This document shows positions 1-7,426 of a stretch of 24,922 nt of DNA, in pieces (within the stretch, counting starts at the first letter, position 1; every line of letters begins with the position of its first letter). This DNA comes from an uncultured Cytophagaceae bacterium (GTDB taxonomy: Bacteria; Bacteroidota; Bacteroidia; Cytophagales; Spirosomataceae): NCBI GenBank assembly GCA_938008575.1, contig CALLKB010000233.1, positions 1 through 24,922 of the forward strand. The letters are read 5' to 3'. Under the pieces are notes generated by a model. It had not been told where the DNA came from, searched no databases, and saw only the letters and a program-made list of their open reading frames with translations. The position numbers were made by a program, and so were the translations under genes.

Positions 1-843
1 GATCTGTGCTTGACTCCTAATACCTTCTCTGTGTTCATTTGTGAATATTTCATCTTTCAAGCCATTTATAAACAAAACTTTATTTGCGCATGTGCTGAAA
101 TTGATGATATCGCCTTCATCCCAAATTAATTTCCGGAATATTTTACTCGTTGAATCTTTAATCGCATGTAATTGATTCATCATGGTTTCCCAAAGTTCAA
201 CGGTTAATCCAAACTTATCACCAAAGGTATTGGCTAAAGATTGCGGGTCTATTTGGGAAATATTCCAAGCTGATAGCATAACCGTCAATGATTCAAATTT
301 CATCGACTTTTTCTCGGACAAAGTTAAAGTTGAGCCAATTGCTGCTACACCACCCAAGGAATAGCCTAACAAATGGAACTTTAGTTCCCGCGTTGCATGA
401 ATACCAAAGCTTTCCGGGTTTGCTTGAATCGCATCAATCAAGCGCTCTACATCTGTGATAATTTGGGTGAAGCCGCCATAATATAGAAATGCACCGTTTT
501 CGGTCAGGCGCTTAATAGGGGCATATTCGTTTTCCCCATTTATATCGATGCTTCGGTCAAAGTGAAATGGCATTGGCATTAAAACGGATGCCATATTTTT
601 CTCTTGCCTTAATTTTTGAGCAATAGCATGATATCGATTAAGATATTGATTTCTTTTCTTTGGATCAGGATGAACACCTTCCAAAAAACCATTTATCATG
701 ATTAAAACTTCTTGACATGCTTGCTCAGGATTGGGTTTCCAAACTGGAATTTTAAACCGACTATTATTTGCGAATTGGGAATTTAAGAGGTCAAATTCTG
801 ATCGACTTTCAAAGTCAAGAAATTCGTAGGCACTTTCAGACAT
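1..843 (-). CDS. alpha/beta hydrolase-like protein, 3' end cut by window
   Basis: The frame is open from an ATG at 843 to the left edge of the window, giving 281 residues without a stop, so the C-terminus is missing. The clearest motif is GYSLGG with the presumed nucleophile Ser162, the nucleophile elbow of alpha/beta hydrolases; a preceding strand (residues near 48-53, VLIMING) fits the first core strand before the oxyanion loop. A later strand, VLFINGLKDE, resembles the segment that carries the catalytic acid in this fold. The catalytic His would lie beyond the window. No signal peptide is visible, so it is probably cytoplasmic. It lies 52 bases downstream of the four-cysteine gene in the same direction and may be co-transcribed, but its DNA looks more AT-rich than the two genes upstream. 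Substrate unknown; esterase, lipase or acyltransferase activity are all possible. Confidence 0.7.
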   Translation of the reverse strand, partial: MSESAYEFLDFESRSEFDLLNSQFANNSRFKIPVWKPNPEQACQEVLIMINGFLEGVHPDPKKRNQYLNRYHAIAQKLRQEKNMASVLMPMPFHFDRSIDINGENEYAPIKRLTENGAFLYYGGFTQIITDVERLIDAIQANPESFGIHATRELKFHLLGYSLGGVAAIGSTLTLSEKKSMKFESLTVMLSAWNISQIDPQSLANTFGDKFGLTVELWETMMNQLHAIKDSTSKIFRKLIWDEGDIINFSTCANKVLFINGLKDEIFTNEHREGIRSQAQI

Positions 844-895
844 GGTTCTGTTTTATTTTTTGAAATTACTAAAATTCAAGGAATTAAGAATAATC

Positions 896-1894
896 CTATA
901 CTTCCAAAATTCCTATCCTCTTCCTTTCTCCCCGTTTCCCCTGAATGTAATAATGTTTGGCAAGTTCTTTCCCCAAAGCCTTTTCGAAATGCCCTTTGAT
1001 CTTGGCCATTTTTTCCGAGGTGGAATTGTTTAGCGCATTAAACATATCATCGATGGATTGCCGCATTTCCTCCAGGGAACCCAAGGACGAGATGCTCGCA
1101 TATATTTCCTGCAATTCAGATTTGTATTCCACCAAACTCGTCAGGTGTATGCCCTCTGGATAGCGCATGTACAATAAATACAGTGTCTTTTCCAATGGCG
1201 TCATGCGAATTTCCAAATTCCCATAGGCGGGTATCACCAGGTTATTTTCGCTCGTCACGACCAAAGGACTGGGTTCAATGTGTTGCCGCATGTTTTGGGC
1301 AAACAGCATTTTGATCCGCAAGGATTCCAACAGTTCAAATACATGATTCGTTTCCGGTGGACTCAGTTTTTCGACGAGCCGTTCCATACATTTCGGACAG
1401 ATGTCGGCCGTGCGCATTTTCAGAATGACTTCGCGTTTATTTTGGCAGAAATCATTCACGCAACCGACGGGTTCTTGATGGAGAATATGCACCAAATCGC
1501 CCTCTTTTTGAACCATGTAATGCTGAACCATTAAGGCCAAAATATGATAGGCCACCGGTAATTCCGTCGGGCAATGAATAAATCGTTCCCAATCTCCCGC
1601 ATGGATAAACCCATTCCGCGGATGCTCCGGGTCCAAATACCCAAAGAAGCGATTTTCGTTCGGTTTTTCGGTCAAGATGAATACGAAACTATCGGCTTCG
1701 ATGCCATTTTTCATGCGCGCCTTTTGGCATAGGTCAAAAAGATCTTTCCACGGAAGAACCCGCTTGTCGGGCAAGGGGAGGGGATCCCCCTGGCCAACAA
1801 ACGTATTCATGCCCGAGATGGCCTGCAACAAATGCAGGACGGATTCAAAGGTTTCCGGATGGACGTCTTCTCCGCGAAATAGGGTTGCTTTCAT
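896..1894 (-). CDS. conserved protein of unknown function with a Cys4 (zinc-ribbon-like) motif
   Basis: A 332-residue protein that I cannot assign to a named family. Its centre holds CX4C (Cys145, Cys150) and CX2C (Cys166, Cys169), separated by 15 residues around RTADIC, which fits a structural zinc site. The N-terminal half (about 1-135) is mixed alpha/beta and contains GFIHAGDWERF and PVAYHILALMVQ, reminiscent of a degenerate metallopeptidase-like fold but without HEXXH. The C-terminal 100 residues, from TPLEKTLYLLYMRYPEGI on, are helical and basic at the end (GKRGERKRI) and resemble a C-terminal module seen in other Bacteroidota proteins, perhaps a winged-helix or protein-protein interaction domain. 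It begins two bases after the stop of the vWA gene, so the two are almost certainly translationally linked. No signal peptide. Function is not inferred beyond partnership with the vWA protein. Confidence 0.85.
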   Translation of the reverse strand: MKATLFRGEDVHPETFESVLHLLQAISGMNTFVGQGDPLPLPDKRVLPWKDLFDLCQKARMKNGIEADSFVFILTEKPNENRFFGYLDPEHPRNGFIHAGDWERFIHCPTELPVAYHILALMVQHYMVQKEGDLVHILHQEPVGCVNDFCQNKREVILKMRTADICPKCMERLVEKLSPPETNHVFELLESLRIKMLFAQNMRQHIEPSPLVVTSENNLVIPAYGNLEIRMTPLEKTLYLLYMRYPEGIHLTSLVEYKSELQEIYASISSLGSLEEMRQSIDDMFNALNNSTSEKMAKIKGHFEKALGKELAKHYYIQGKRGERKRIGILEV

Positions 1895-1896
1895 GG

Positions 1897-2916
1897 CTAT
1901 TTTTTGTCGTATAATTCATCCAAGGACGCGCCTCGGCGTTTTTTGTCTAAGTAATGATCCATGGAATCTGAGAGTTTATTCCAAACATCTTTTTGCATAT
2001 TCGCCTTGTCAAAAGCCATCGCGTTTTGGCGCTTAATGTGCATTTGCTCAGCCATGTCCACGGCATCCAAGGTCGCGCCGAGGTAGGAAAATGTCCACCG
2101 ACCACTCGCTTCTTTTTGCGTGATCAACGCACGGATCTGTTGCAAGGTAAAAATTCGGGACGCATTTTCATACCCGTCGGTTAAAATGATAATGACAGCA
2201 GAATCCTGTGGGGAGGTCATTTGCTGCTCCACACTTTGGATGGTATTTCCGATGGCATCCAACAAGGCTGTATTTCCGTTAGGGCGGTAATTGTGAATGA
2301 CTTGAGAGGCCATTTGGTTGACGGTCAAATTTTCGAAAATGTTGCGTACCTGACTATTGAAAAACGTCAAGCCCACACGAATTTCTTGTTCGGGAAATTT
2401 CTCCTGAAGCTCGATAATCTTATTGCGTTGTTCGAAAAGCCCATTAACGGTTTGGCTAATGCAATCATTCATGGATCCACTCTCATCTGCAATGATGTGA
2501 TAGAAGGTTTTTGGCTTATGCTCAGACACCACATGGATGTAGATATTGTCTGGATAATCCCCGCCAAAAACATATTCTGTCACCGGACACAACCATAAAA
2601 TGTGGCCATTGCGGTCGGCCTTATAATACGCGCCATACTCCACGGGAGCATGTCCCACGGCATCCAATAATTCCTGATCTTTTCCGATGCCAATTTTCTT
2701 CAGGGCAAAGCTCTGCTCCGCATACGGTGCGGTCTCAATGTGTACGGTCACTTCCGTTCCGTGGTTGGACAATTGATCCAAAAAGATATCCGCTCCAGCG
2801 ACCATCATCAAGTTGGCCTTCGTCCCTAACCCCGCCTCCAAATACGCTGGGAGGTCGATGTACCAGGTTCCTGTTTCCTTGTAAAAGCGGTGGGTCATGG
2901 CTTGTTTGTTTTGCAT
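1897..2916 (-). CDS. vWA-domain protein with a DUF6717-like N-terminal domain
   Basis: A 339-residue cytoplasmic protein in two parts. Residues about 7-60 (RFYKETGTWYIDLP ... MMVAGADIFLDQL) resemble what I recall of DUF6717, usually a small stand-alone protein; this family name is from memory. Residues about 135-325 form a von Willebrand factor A domain with a complete metal-ion-dependent adhesion site: DESGS with Asp144, Ser146 and Ser148, Thr216 in NGNTALLDA, and Asp247 in LTDGYENAS. Such domains bind Mg2+ and mediate regulated protein-protein contacts, often with AAA ATPases or partner enzymes, none of which is visible here. Two starts are possible: Met1 at 2916 or Met7 at 2898, the latter directly before the conserved RFYKE. 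It is the first gene of the minus-strand unit with the four-cysteine protein. Base composition appears richer in G+C than flanking genes. Confidence 0.88.
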   Translation of the reverse strand: MQNKQAMTHRFYKETGTWYIDLPAYLEAGLGTKANLMMVAGADIFLDQLSNHGTEVTVHIETAPYAEQSFALKKIGIGKDQELLDAVGHAPVEYGAYYKADRNGHILWLCPVTEYVFGGDYPDNIYIHVVSEHKPKTFYHIIADESGSMNDCISQTVNGLFEQRNKIIELQEKFPEQEIRVGLTFFNSQVRNIFENLTVNQMASQVIHNYRPNGNTALLDAIGNTIQSVEQQMTSPQDSAVIIILTDGYENASRIFTLQQIRALITQKEASGRWTFSYLGATLDAVDMAEQMHIKRQNAMAFDKANMQKDVWNKLSDSMDHYLDKKRRGASLDELYDKK

Positions 2917-3009
2917 GTCGTTTTTTGTTTAGGTGAAAACTTGACACAAATTTGGGGGGTAAATCGCTGTTCGACCGGAAATTACAAGCTTGTAGTGGGG
3001 GGTGATTTT

Positions 3010-3037
3010 GTAGAGACGCGATACTTCGCGTCTAGTC
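3010..3037. repeat. 28-base dispersed hairpin repeat, copy 1
   Basis: This segment is identical over 28 bases to 21163-21190. Its core AGACGCGATACTTCGCGTCT (3014-3033) is a perfect 8-base-pair stem with a TACT loop. Short hairpins of this type are dispersed, REP-like elements in Bacteroidota and cyanobacteria. It lies between the vWA and lysA genes. Confidence 0.85.
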
Positions 3038-3056
3038 CCCAGACTGAAGTCTGGGG
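3037..3056. repeat. perfect hairpin 2 of the block
   Basis: CCCCAGACTGAAGTCTGGGG is a 9-base-pair perfect stem (3037-3045 with 3048-3056) with a two-base loop, starting on the last base of the 28-base repeat. Confidence 0.8.
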
Positions 3057-3067
3057 TTAATTTATAA

Positions 3068-3087
3068 CCCTAGGCTTTAGCCTAGGG
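3068..3087. repeat. perfect hairpin 3 of the block
   Basis: CCCTAGGCTTTAGCCTAGGG is a 9-base-pair perfect stem (3068-3076 with 3079-3087) with a two-base TT loop, 11 bases after hairpin 2 and followed on the plus strand by eight A residues. Same architecture as hairpin 2 but unrelated stem sequence. Confidence 0.8.
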
Positions 3088-3115
3088 AAAAAAAAGTTTA
3101 TCGCATCAATGCAAA

Positions 3116-4351
3116 TTACAACTCCTGATTCCTCAACAAATCCTCCATGGTTTCCCGTTTGCGAATCACGCGGGCGACTCCCCCATCAACTAATACCTCG
3201 GCAGGTAAAAAGCGGGAATTATAATGCGAAGCCATCGTGAACCCATAGGCACCAGCATTCGCCAATGCAATGATGTCTCCTTCTTTGACCTCATTCAATA
3301 AGCGTTCATTTTGCTTTCCGGCATAATCAAACGAGAATGTATCCGTTTCGCAGATATAACCCGTCACACGATATTCCGCTTGCTTGGAGCTATCTTGATT
3401 GGATGCATTGAAAATATAGTGGTAGGAGCCATACATCATGGGACGAATCAAATGATTCAATCCTGAATTGATACCCACAAATGTTTTCACGGGATCATGT
3501 TTAACCACATTCGTTTCGGCTAAAAAGGTTCCTGATTCACTCACCAAAAACTTGCCTGGTTCAACCCAAAGGCGTAATTCCCGACCGTATTTTTGGCAGA
3601 ATGCACGAAAGGCATCACTCATGATTTGGCCTACTTCTTTCATATTCACGCCTGGATCTTCTGGCGAATAAGGAACTTTGAAACCACCCCCTAAGTCGAT
3701 GATTTGTAAATCCTTGAAATCATAGGCAAAATCAAATAGCGCTGAGGCCGCTTGTTCAAAGGTTTTGCCATCTTTGATATCCGAACCCGTGTGTTGGTGT
3801 AAGCCAATTACGTTAATATTATATTTTTCAACAAGTGCTAAAATCTCCGCTTTTTGATGAATCGAAATTCCAAATTTAGACTCCGGATGAGCAGTCATAA
3901 TTTTCTCATTTCCCCCTCCAAAAACATGGGGTTTAATGCGAATCAAACATGGCTGCGACGAACCATAGGTTTGACCAAACTTTTCCAACACCGATAAATT
4001 ATCTAAGTTGACAATGGCCCCCTTAGAAACAGCATATTCAATTTCCGAAAAATGCACTCCAGAAGGCGTAAAGGTAATTTGTCCGCCATTGTATCCAGCA
4101 ATCAAACCCATTTCCAATTCTTGCGGAGACACGACATCCATCTCGACCCCTTTCTCCCGCATCAAGCGCAAAATAGATAGATTCGTATTCGCTTTTGCTG
4201 CGAACTTAATCGTCAAATTTATACCCTGGAATGCTTGCTGAAGAACCGAGATTTTTTCCCTAATTTTGTCGGCATCGTATACATAAAGTGGTGTACCAAA
4301 ATCTTTGGCTAAATCGGTTAACGGAATGTTCTGAATTGAATAATATGCCAT
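3116..4351 (-). CDS. lysA: diaminopimelate decarboxylase
   Basis: Decarboxylates meso-diaminopimelate to L-lysine, the last step of lysine synthesis, using PLP in the cytoplasm. The 411-residue product has the fold-III decarboxylase signatures: PLP lysine Lys53 in FAAKAN, HQHTGS at 185-190, the glycine-rich phosphate loop DLGGGF at 219-224, EPGKF at 264-268, the C-terminal acid-cysteine region CETD at 334-337 (active-site Cys334), and GAYGFTM near 367-373 with its conserved Tyr. The frame stays open upstream to 4408, but that extension overlaps the divergent phosphatase gene and adds non-homologous residues; the ATG at 4351 gives the expected MAYYS start. A candidate promoter lies just upstream. 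Length is usual for the family. A carboxynorspermidine decarboxylase is the main alternative, but GAYGFTMAS is typical of LysA. Confidence 0.94.
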   Translation of the reverse strand: MAYYSIQNIPLTDLAKDFGTPLYVYDADKIREKISVLQQAFQGINLTIKFAAKANTNLSILRLMREKGVEMDVVSPQELEMGLIAGYNGGQITFTPSGVHFSEIEYAVSKGAIVNLDNLSVLEKFGQTYGSSQPCLIRIKPHVFGGGNEKIMTAHPESKFGISIHQKAEILALVEKYNINVIGLHQHTGSDIKDGKTFEQAASALFDFAYDFKDLQIIDLGGGFKVPYSPEDPGVNMKEVGQIMSDAFRAFCQKYGRELRLWVEPGKFLVSESGTFLAETNVVKHDPVKTFVGINSGLNHLIRPMMYGSYHYIFNASNQDSSKQAEYRVTGYICETDTFSFDYAGKQNERLLNEVKEGDIIALANAGAYGFTMASHYNSRFLPAEVLVDGGVARVIRKRETMEDLLRNQEL

Positions 4352-4369
4352 AGGGAAATTTGTAAGCCA

Positions 4370-4398
4370 CAAAGATACTAATTGAACGAACATGAAAA
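4370..4398 (-). promoter_or_regulatory. candidate Bacteroidota-type promoter for lysA
   Basis: On the minus strand TATCTTTG (4377-4370) is an exact match to the TAnnTTTG -7 box, with TTTT (4398-4395) 17 bases upstream as an imperfect -33 box. It would give a 5' leader of roughly 10-15 bases before the ATG at 4351. The upstream box lies inside the first codons of the divergent phosphatase gene. Confidence 0.4.
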
Positions 4399-5696
4399 GC
4401 ATAATCATTGCCTTATTCCTACTGGCTCCCCTATTTGTCTCTGCACAAATTAAGAGCGGACCTATGTTGGGCTACTCCGAAATGAAGGAAGTCCTCGTAT
4501 GGATTCAAACAGAAAAATCGGCGGAAGTAAGCTTACGTTATTGGGAAAAAGGGGATAAAAACATCCACAAAACAGATCCCGTCAAAACAGAGAAATCGCA
4601 GGCTTTCATTGCACGCATCATTGCGGATGAAGTTAGCATGGGCAAAAAATACGAATATGAAGTATGGGTCAATCGGAAAAAATTAAGCTTTGATTATCCC
4701 TTGGAATTCCAAACGCAAGAACTTTGGCAGTGGAGAAAAGATCCTCCAGCGTTCTCATTCATCTTTGGGACCTGTAATTATGTGAATGAAGAGGAAACGG
4801 ACCGCCCGGGCCGACCATACGGTGGAGCCGACGAAGTTTATGCGGCGATGTATGACAAGAAACCTGATTTCATGCTATGGGGTGGTGATAATTTCTATTA
4901 CCGTGAACCTGATTACACGAGAACGGGAATGATTCATCGCAATGACCATGCACGTGCTGTGAAGTCGATGCAACCCTTATTGGCCAATGTCCACCATTAT
5001 GCTATTTGGGATGATCATGATTATGGCCCAAATGATTCAGATCGCTCTTTTCCATTAAAACAGACCTCTTTGGAGATGTTCAAAATGTATTGGGGAAATC
5101 CCAATTTTGTCTTTCCAAACGAAGGCATCACGGGCAAATTCCAATGGGCAGACGTGGAATTCTTTTTAATGGATGACCGCTGGAATAAGGCCCCCAACGA
5201 ATTAAATGACCCCAACAAAGACTATTGGGGGCAGAAACAAATGAATTGGTTGTTGGATGCGCTTATTACGTCAAAGGCAAGCTTTAAAGTCATCGTCAAT
5301 GGAGGCCAAGTTGTTAGCCCGGCTAAGGTATTCGAAAACATGGCGAATTACGAAGGAGAGCGGAATCAATTATTGAAAGAATTGAAAAACCGTAACATAC
5401 CAGGAGTGCTATTTTTAACAGGCGACCGACATATTTCAGATTTGAATAAATTGGAAAGACCAGGCACTTATCCGCTATACGATTTAACAGTTTCACCCAT
5501 GACAGCTGGAAAAGCGGATGCGGTAAAGCTTGATTACAATGAAACCTTGGTTCCAGGTACACTTTTACAAGAGCGTGCTTTTTCGAAAATTGAGGTTTCG
5601 GGTCCTTTGAAAGATCGCACAATGACCATCACTTTGTTCAATGTGAAAGGCGAAGTTTTATGGACCAAAGCAATTAAATCCACTGAATTAAAATAA
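4392..5696 (+). CDS. PhoD-like alkaline phosphatase/phosphodiesterase, exported
   Basis: A 434-residue secreted metallophosphoesterase of the PhoD type. An N-terminal signal peptide (MKSIIIALFLLAPLFVSA, cleavage likely before Gln19) is followed by a beta-rich domain to about residue 110. The phosphatase domain then shows metal-ligand motifs in the usual order: FGTCN (125-129), GGDN (164-167), WDDHDYGPND (206-215) and TGDRHIS (343-349). Family members hydrolyse phosphate mono- or diesters outside the cytoplasmic membrane and usually require Ca/Fe; exact substrate cannot be read here. It is the first gene of a tight plus-strand operon: its TAA is one base before the OsmC-family start. Divergent from lysA with only 40 bases between the starts. 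Confidence 0.9.
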   Translation: MKSIIIALFLLAPLFVSAQIKSGPMLGYSEMKEVLVWIQTEKSAEVSLRYWEKGDKNIHKTDPVKTEKSQAFIARIIADEVSMGKKYEYEVWVNRKKLSFDYPLEFQTQELWQWRKDPPAFSFIFGTCNYVNEEETDRPGRPYGGADEVYAAMYDKKPDFMLWGGDNFYYREPDYTRTGMIHRNDHARAVKSMQPLLANVHHYAIWDDHDYGPNDSDRSFPLKQTSLEMFKMYWGNPNFVFPNEGITGKFQWADVEFFLMDDRWNKAPNELNDPNKDYWGQKQMNWLLDALITSKASFKVIVNGGQVVSPAKVFENMANYEGERNQLLKELKNRNIPGVLFLTGDRHISDLNKLERPGTYPLYDLTVSPMTAGKADAVKLDYNETLVPGTLLQERAFSKIEVSGPLKDRTMTITLFNVKGEVLWTKAIKSTELK

Positions 5697-5697
5697 C

Positions 5698-6135
5698 ATG
5701 GAAGTAGTATTAAATCGATTAGATCAAGATTTTCATTTTGAGGCCAAAGGCTCCTCGCCTATTTCAGTACATATTGATGCCGCAGAGGGTATCGGGGGCC
5801 ATAATGCCGGTGCACGTCCCATGGAATTATTGTTGATGGGATTAGGTGGTTGCACGGCAATTGACGTGATTTTGATCTTAAAAAAGCAACGTCAAATTGT
5901 AGATGATTTCCAAATCCGTGTACAGGGCGACCGGGAAAAGATTGATGGAACTGAGAAGACTCCTTTTAGACAAATCAATATTCAATTTGAATTGACAGGC
6001 CAAATCGATGGAAATAAAGCATTAAAAGCCATCCAATTATCGATGGACAAATACTGTTCAGCTACGGCTCAATTAGAACCCAGCGCAACAATTACCCACA
6101 GTTTACTTTTAAACGGACAAACCTTCGAAGCCTAA
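5698..6135 (+). CDS. OsmC/Ohr-family peroxidase-like protein
   Basis: A 145-residue cytoplasmic protein of the OsmC superfamily, thiol peroxidases that reduce organic hydroperoxides. The two conserved cysteines are present: Cys52 in [13 protein letters not shown] and Cys120 in [10 protein letters not shown]. The [19 protein letters not shown] segment matches the YhfA-like branch more than Ohr, whose members have no proven substrate. It starts one base after the phosphatase stop and ends one base before the thyA start, so all three genes are probably translated from one mRNA. The link between the three functions is not obvious; the spacing is the evidence. Confidence 0.9.
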   Translation: MEVVLNRLDQDFHFEAKGSSPISVHIDAAEGIGGHNAGARPMELLLMGLGGCTAIDVILILKKQRQIVDDFQIRVQGDREKIDGTEKTPFRQINIQFELTGQIDGNKALKAIQLSMDKYCSATAQLEPSATITHSLLLNGQTFEA

Positions 6136-6136
6136 C

Positions 6137-6931
6137 ATGCAAGCATATTTAGATTTACTGACGCATATCAAAGAAAACGGAACCTTTAAATCCGATCGGA
6201 CAGGTACAGGGACAACAAGTGTTTTTGGCTACCAAATGCGCTTCAACCTCGAAGAAGGCTTTCCATTAGTTACGACCAAGAAAACGCACTTAAAATCCAT
6301 CATTTATGAGCTATTATGGTTCTTAAAGGGAGAAACGAATATCAAGTATTTAACAGACAACAATGTAAGTATTTGGAACGAATGGGCTGATGAAAACGGC
6401 GACCTTGGTCCTGTATACGGCAAGCAGTGGAGAAGTTGGGAAGGTGCCAATGGCGTTGTCATTGACCAAATCAAAGAAGCCATCCACACACTGAAAACCA
6501 ATCCCGATTCCCGTCGGATCATTGTCAGTGCTTGGAACGTGGCAGACCTCCCTAAAATGGCTTTAATGCCTTGCCATGCCTTCTTTCAATTCTATGTGGC
6601 AGATGGCAAATTATCTTGTCAGTTGTATCAACGCTCAGCGGATGTATTCTTAGGGGTTCCCTTCAACATCGCTTCCTATGCCTTGTTGACGATGATGATC
6701 GCACAAGTATGTGATTTAGGCTTGGGTGATTTTGTATGGACAGGTGGCGACACGCATCTTTACAGCAATCACATGGAACAAGTGGAATTGCAATTATCAC
6801 GCACTCCGCGTGCTCTTCCTACCATGAAAATTAATCCAAATGTGAAAGACATTTTAGATTTCCAATACGAAGACTTTACACTAGAGGGATATGATCCATA
6901 TCCGGGGATTAAGGCGCCGGTGGCGGTTTAA
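6137..6931 (+). CDS. thyA: thymidylate synthase
   Basis: Converts dUMP and 5,10-methylene-tetrahydrofolate to dTMP and dihydrofolate in the cytoplasm. The protein is 264 residues, the same length as the E. coli enzyme, and the catalytic cysteine falls at the same number, Cys146 in [12 protein letters not shown]. Other signatures are SDRTGTGT near the N-terminus (phosphate-binding Arg21), the RRIIVSAWN segment (126-134), [20 protein letters not shown], and the C-terminal KAPVAV. Last gene of the phosphatase-OsmC-thyA operon. A dihydrofolate reductase gene, a frequent neighbour, is absent from the window. The stop codon is directly followed by the left heptamer array. Confidence 0.98.
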   Translation: MQAYLDLLTHIKENGTFKSDRTGTGTTSVFGYQMRFNLEEGFPLVTTKKTHLKSIIYELLWFLKGETNIKYLTDNNVSIWNEWADENGDLGPVYGKQWRSWEGANGVVIDQIKEAIHTLKTNPDSRRIIVSAWNVADLPKMALMPCHAFFQFYVADGKLSCQLYQRSADVFLGVPFNIASYALLTMMIAQVCDLGLGDFVWTGGDTHLYSNHMEQVELQLSRTPRALPTMKINPNVKDILDFQYEDFTLEGYDPYPGIKAPVAV

Positions 6932-6934
6932 ACT

Positions 6935-6973
6935 AGGTTAGAGGTTAGAGGTAAGAGTTAGAGGTAAGAGGTG
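6935..6973 (+). repeat. left heptamer array (GAGGTTA/GAGGTAA type)
   Basis: Five to six imperfect tandem units of the form (A)GAGGTTA / (A)GAGGTAA, one of them lacking a base (GAGTTA). The array starts three bases after the thyA stop. It is the inverse-complement counterpart of the longer array at 7427-7517, so the gene between them has inverted repeat-array borders. Confidence 0.85.
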
Positions 6974-7065
6974 AATTCAATTAACTGATATATTTCCTTA
7001 CTTATCAGTTTGATTTATAATATTTCGGATTTATGTAACGATAATTACTAGATAAATCAGAAATA

Positions 7066-7425
7066 ATGGGTCAGACTAACATTATATATCCCAAATCGTT
7101 CAAATTCGCATTAAAAATTGTTAGAATTTATCAAGCCTTAGTAAGTACACATAAAGAGTATGTGTTAAGCAAACAAATACTTCGGTCAGGTACCTCAATT
7201 GGAGCTAATGTTTCCGAGAGTAGAGGTGCATTTTCTAAAAAAGATTTTGAGTATAAATTGTCCATAGCTTATAAAGAAGCAAAGGAAACAGCCTATTGGC
7301 TCAATTTGTTAGCTGCTAGTGGTCTTATGGAAGAATGTGTCAAAGTTGAATTAATGGAAGACGTAGAAGAACTGCAACGGCTACTAGGATCTGCTTTGAT
7401 AACCTTACGTAAAAATACCCACTAG
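7066..7425 (+). CDS. four-helix-bundle protein (23S rRNA IVP / S23-like family)
   Basis: A 119-residue all-helical protein of the TIGR02436-type four-helix-bundle family, first met as the protein encoded in 23S rRNA intervening sequences and structurally related to Avd of diversity-generating retroelements. The family pattern is clear: YVLSKQILRSGTSIGANVSE (about 32-51), then DFEYKLSIAYKEAKETAYWL and a final helix. No enzyme motif, no signal peptide. Its biochemical role is unproven; related proteins form basic oligomers that bind nucleic acid. It has no operon partner and sits between two inverted arrays of the same heptamer, as isolated members often do in Bacteroidota. No reverse transcriptase or variable repeat is nearby, which argues against a retroelement role. 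Confidence 0.9.
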   Translation: MGQTNIIYPKSFKFALKIVRIYQALVSTHKEYVLSKQILRSGTSIGANVSESRGAFSKKDFEYKLSIAYKEAKETAYWLNLLAASGLMEECVKVELMEDVEELQRLLGSALITLRKNTH

Positions 7426-7426
7426 A

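Larger units (their letters stand above)
2917..3115. other. intergenic spacer with a three-hairpin repeat block
   Basis: No coding frame worth calling. The left part (2917-3009) is the 5' region of the vWA gene; I could not find a convincing TTTG/TAnnTTTG promoter pair in it. The right part (3010-3090) is filled by three back-to-back inverted repeats described separately, followed by an A8 run at 3088-3095. The hairpins lie 3' of lysA on the minus strand, but none is followed there by a clear T tract, so they read better as a dispersed repeat block than as a dedicated terminator. Confidence 0.7.

Noticed and set aside
896..2916. Known anti-phage or tellurite-resistance (Ter) system
   Set aside because: No TerD/TerC proteins, nuclease, kinase or ATPase accompanies the vWA gene.
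2511..2936. Plus-strand open frame opposite the vWA gene
   Set aside because: It is antisense to a gene with clear domain motifs and has the Pro/Arg/His-rich make-up of a shadow frame.
3010..3095. lysA rho-independent terminator
   Set aside because: On the minus strand none of the three hairpins is followed by a T tract; the run of T precedes them.
4352..4408. N-terminal extension of lysA to 4408
   Set aside because: It overlaps the first codons of the divergent phosphatase, contains hydrophobic non-homologous sequence and passes through the candidate lysA promoter.
6983..7010. Inverted repeat AACTGATA / TATCAGTT as a thyA terminator
   Set aside because: The stem is AT-rich, the loop is 12 bases and no T tract follows.
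7066..7425. Part of a diversity-generating retroelement (Avd-like)
   Set aside because: No reverse transcriptase, template repeat or variable repeat is in the window.
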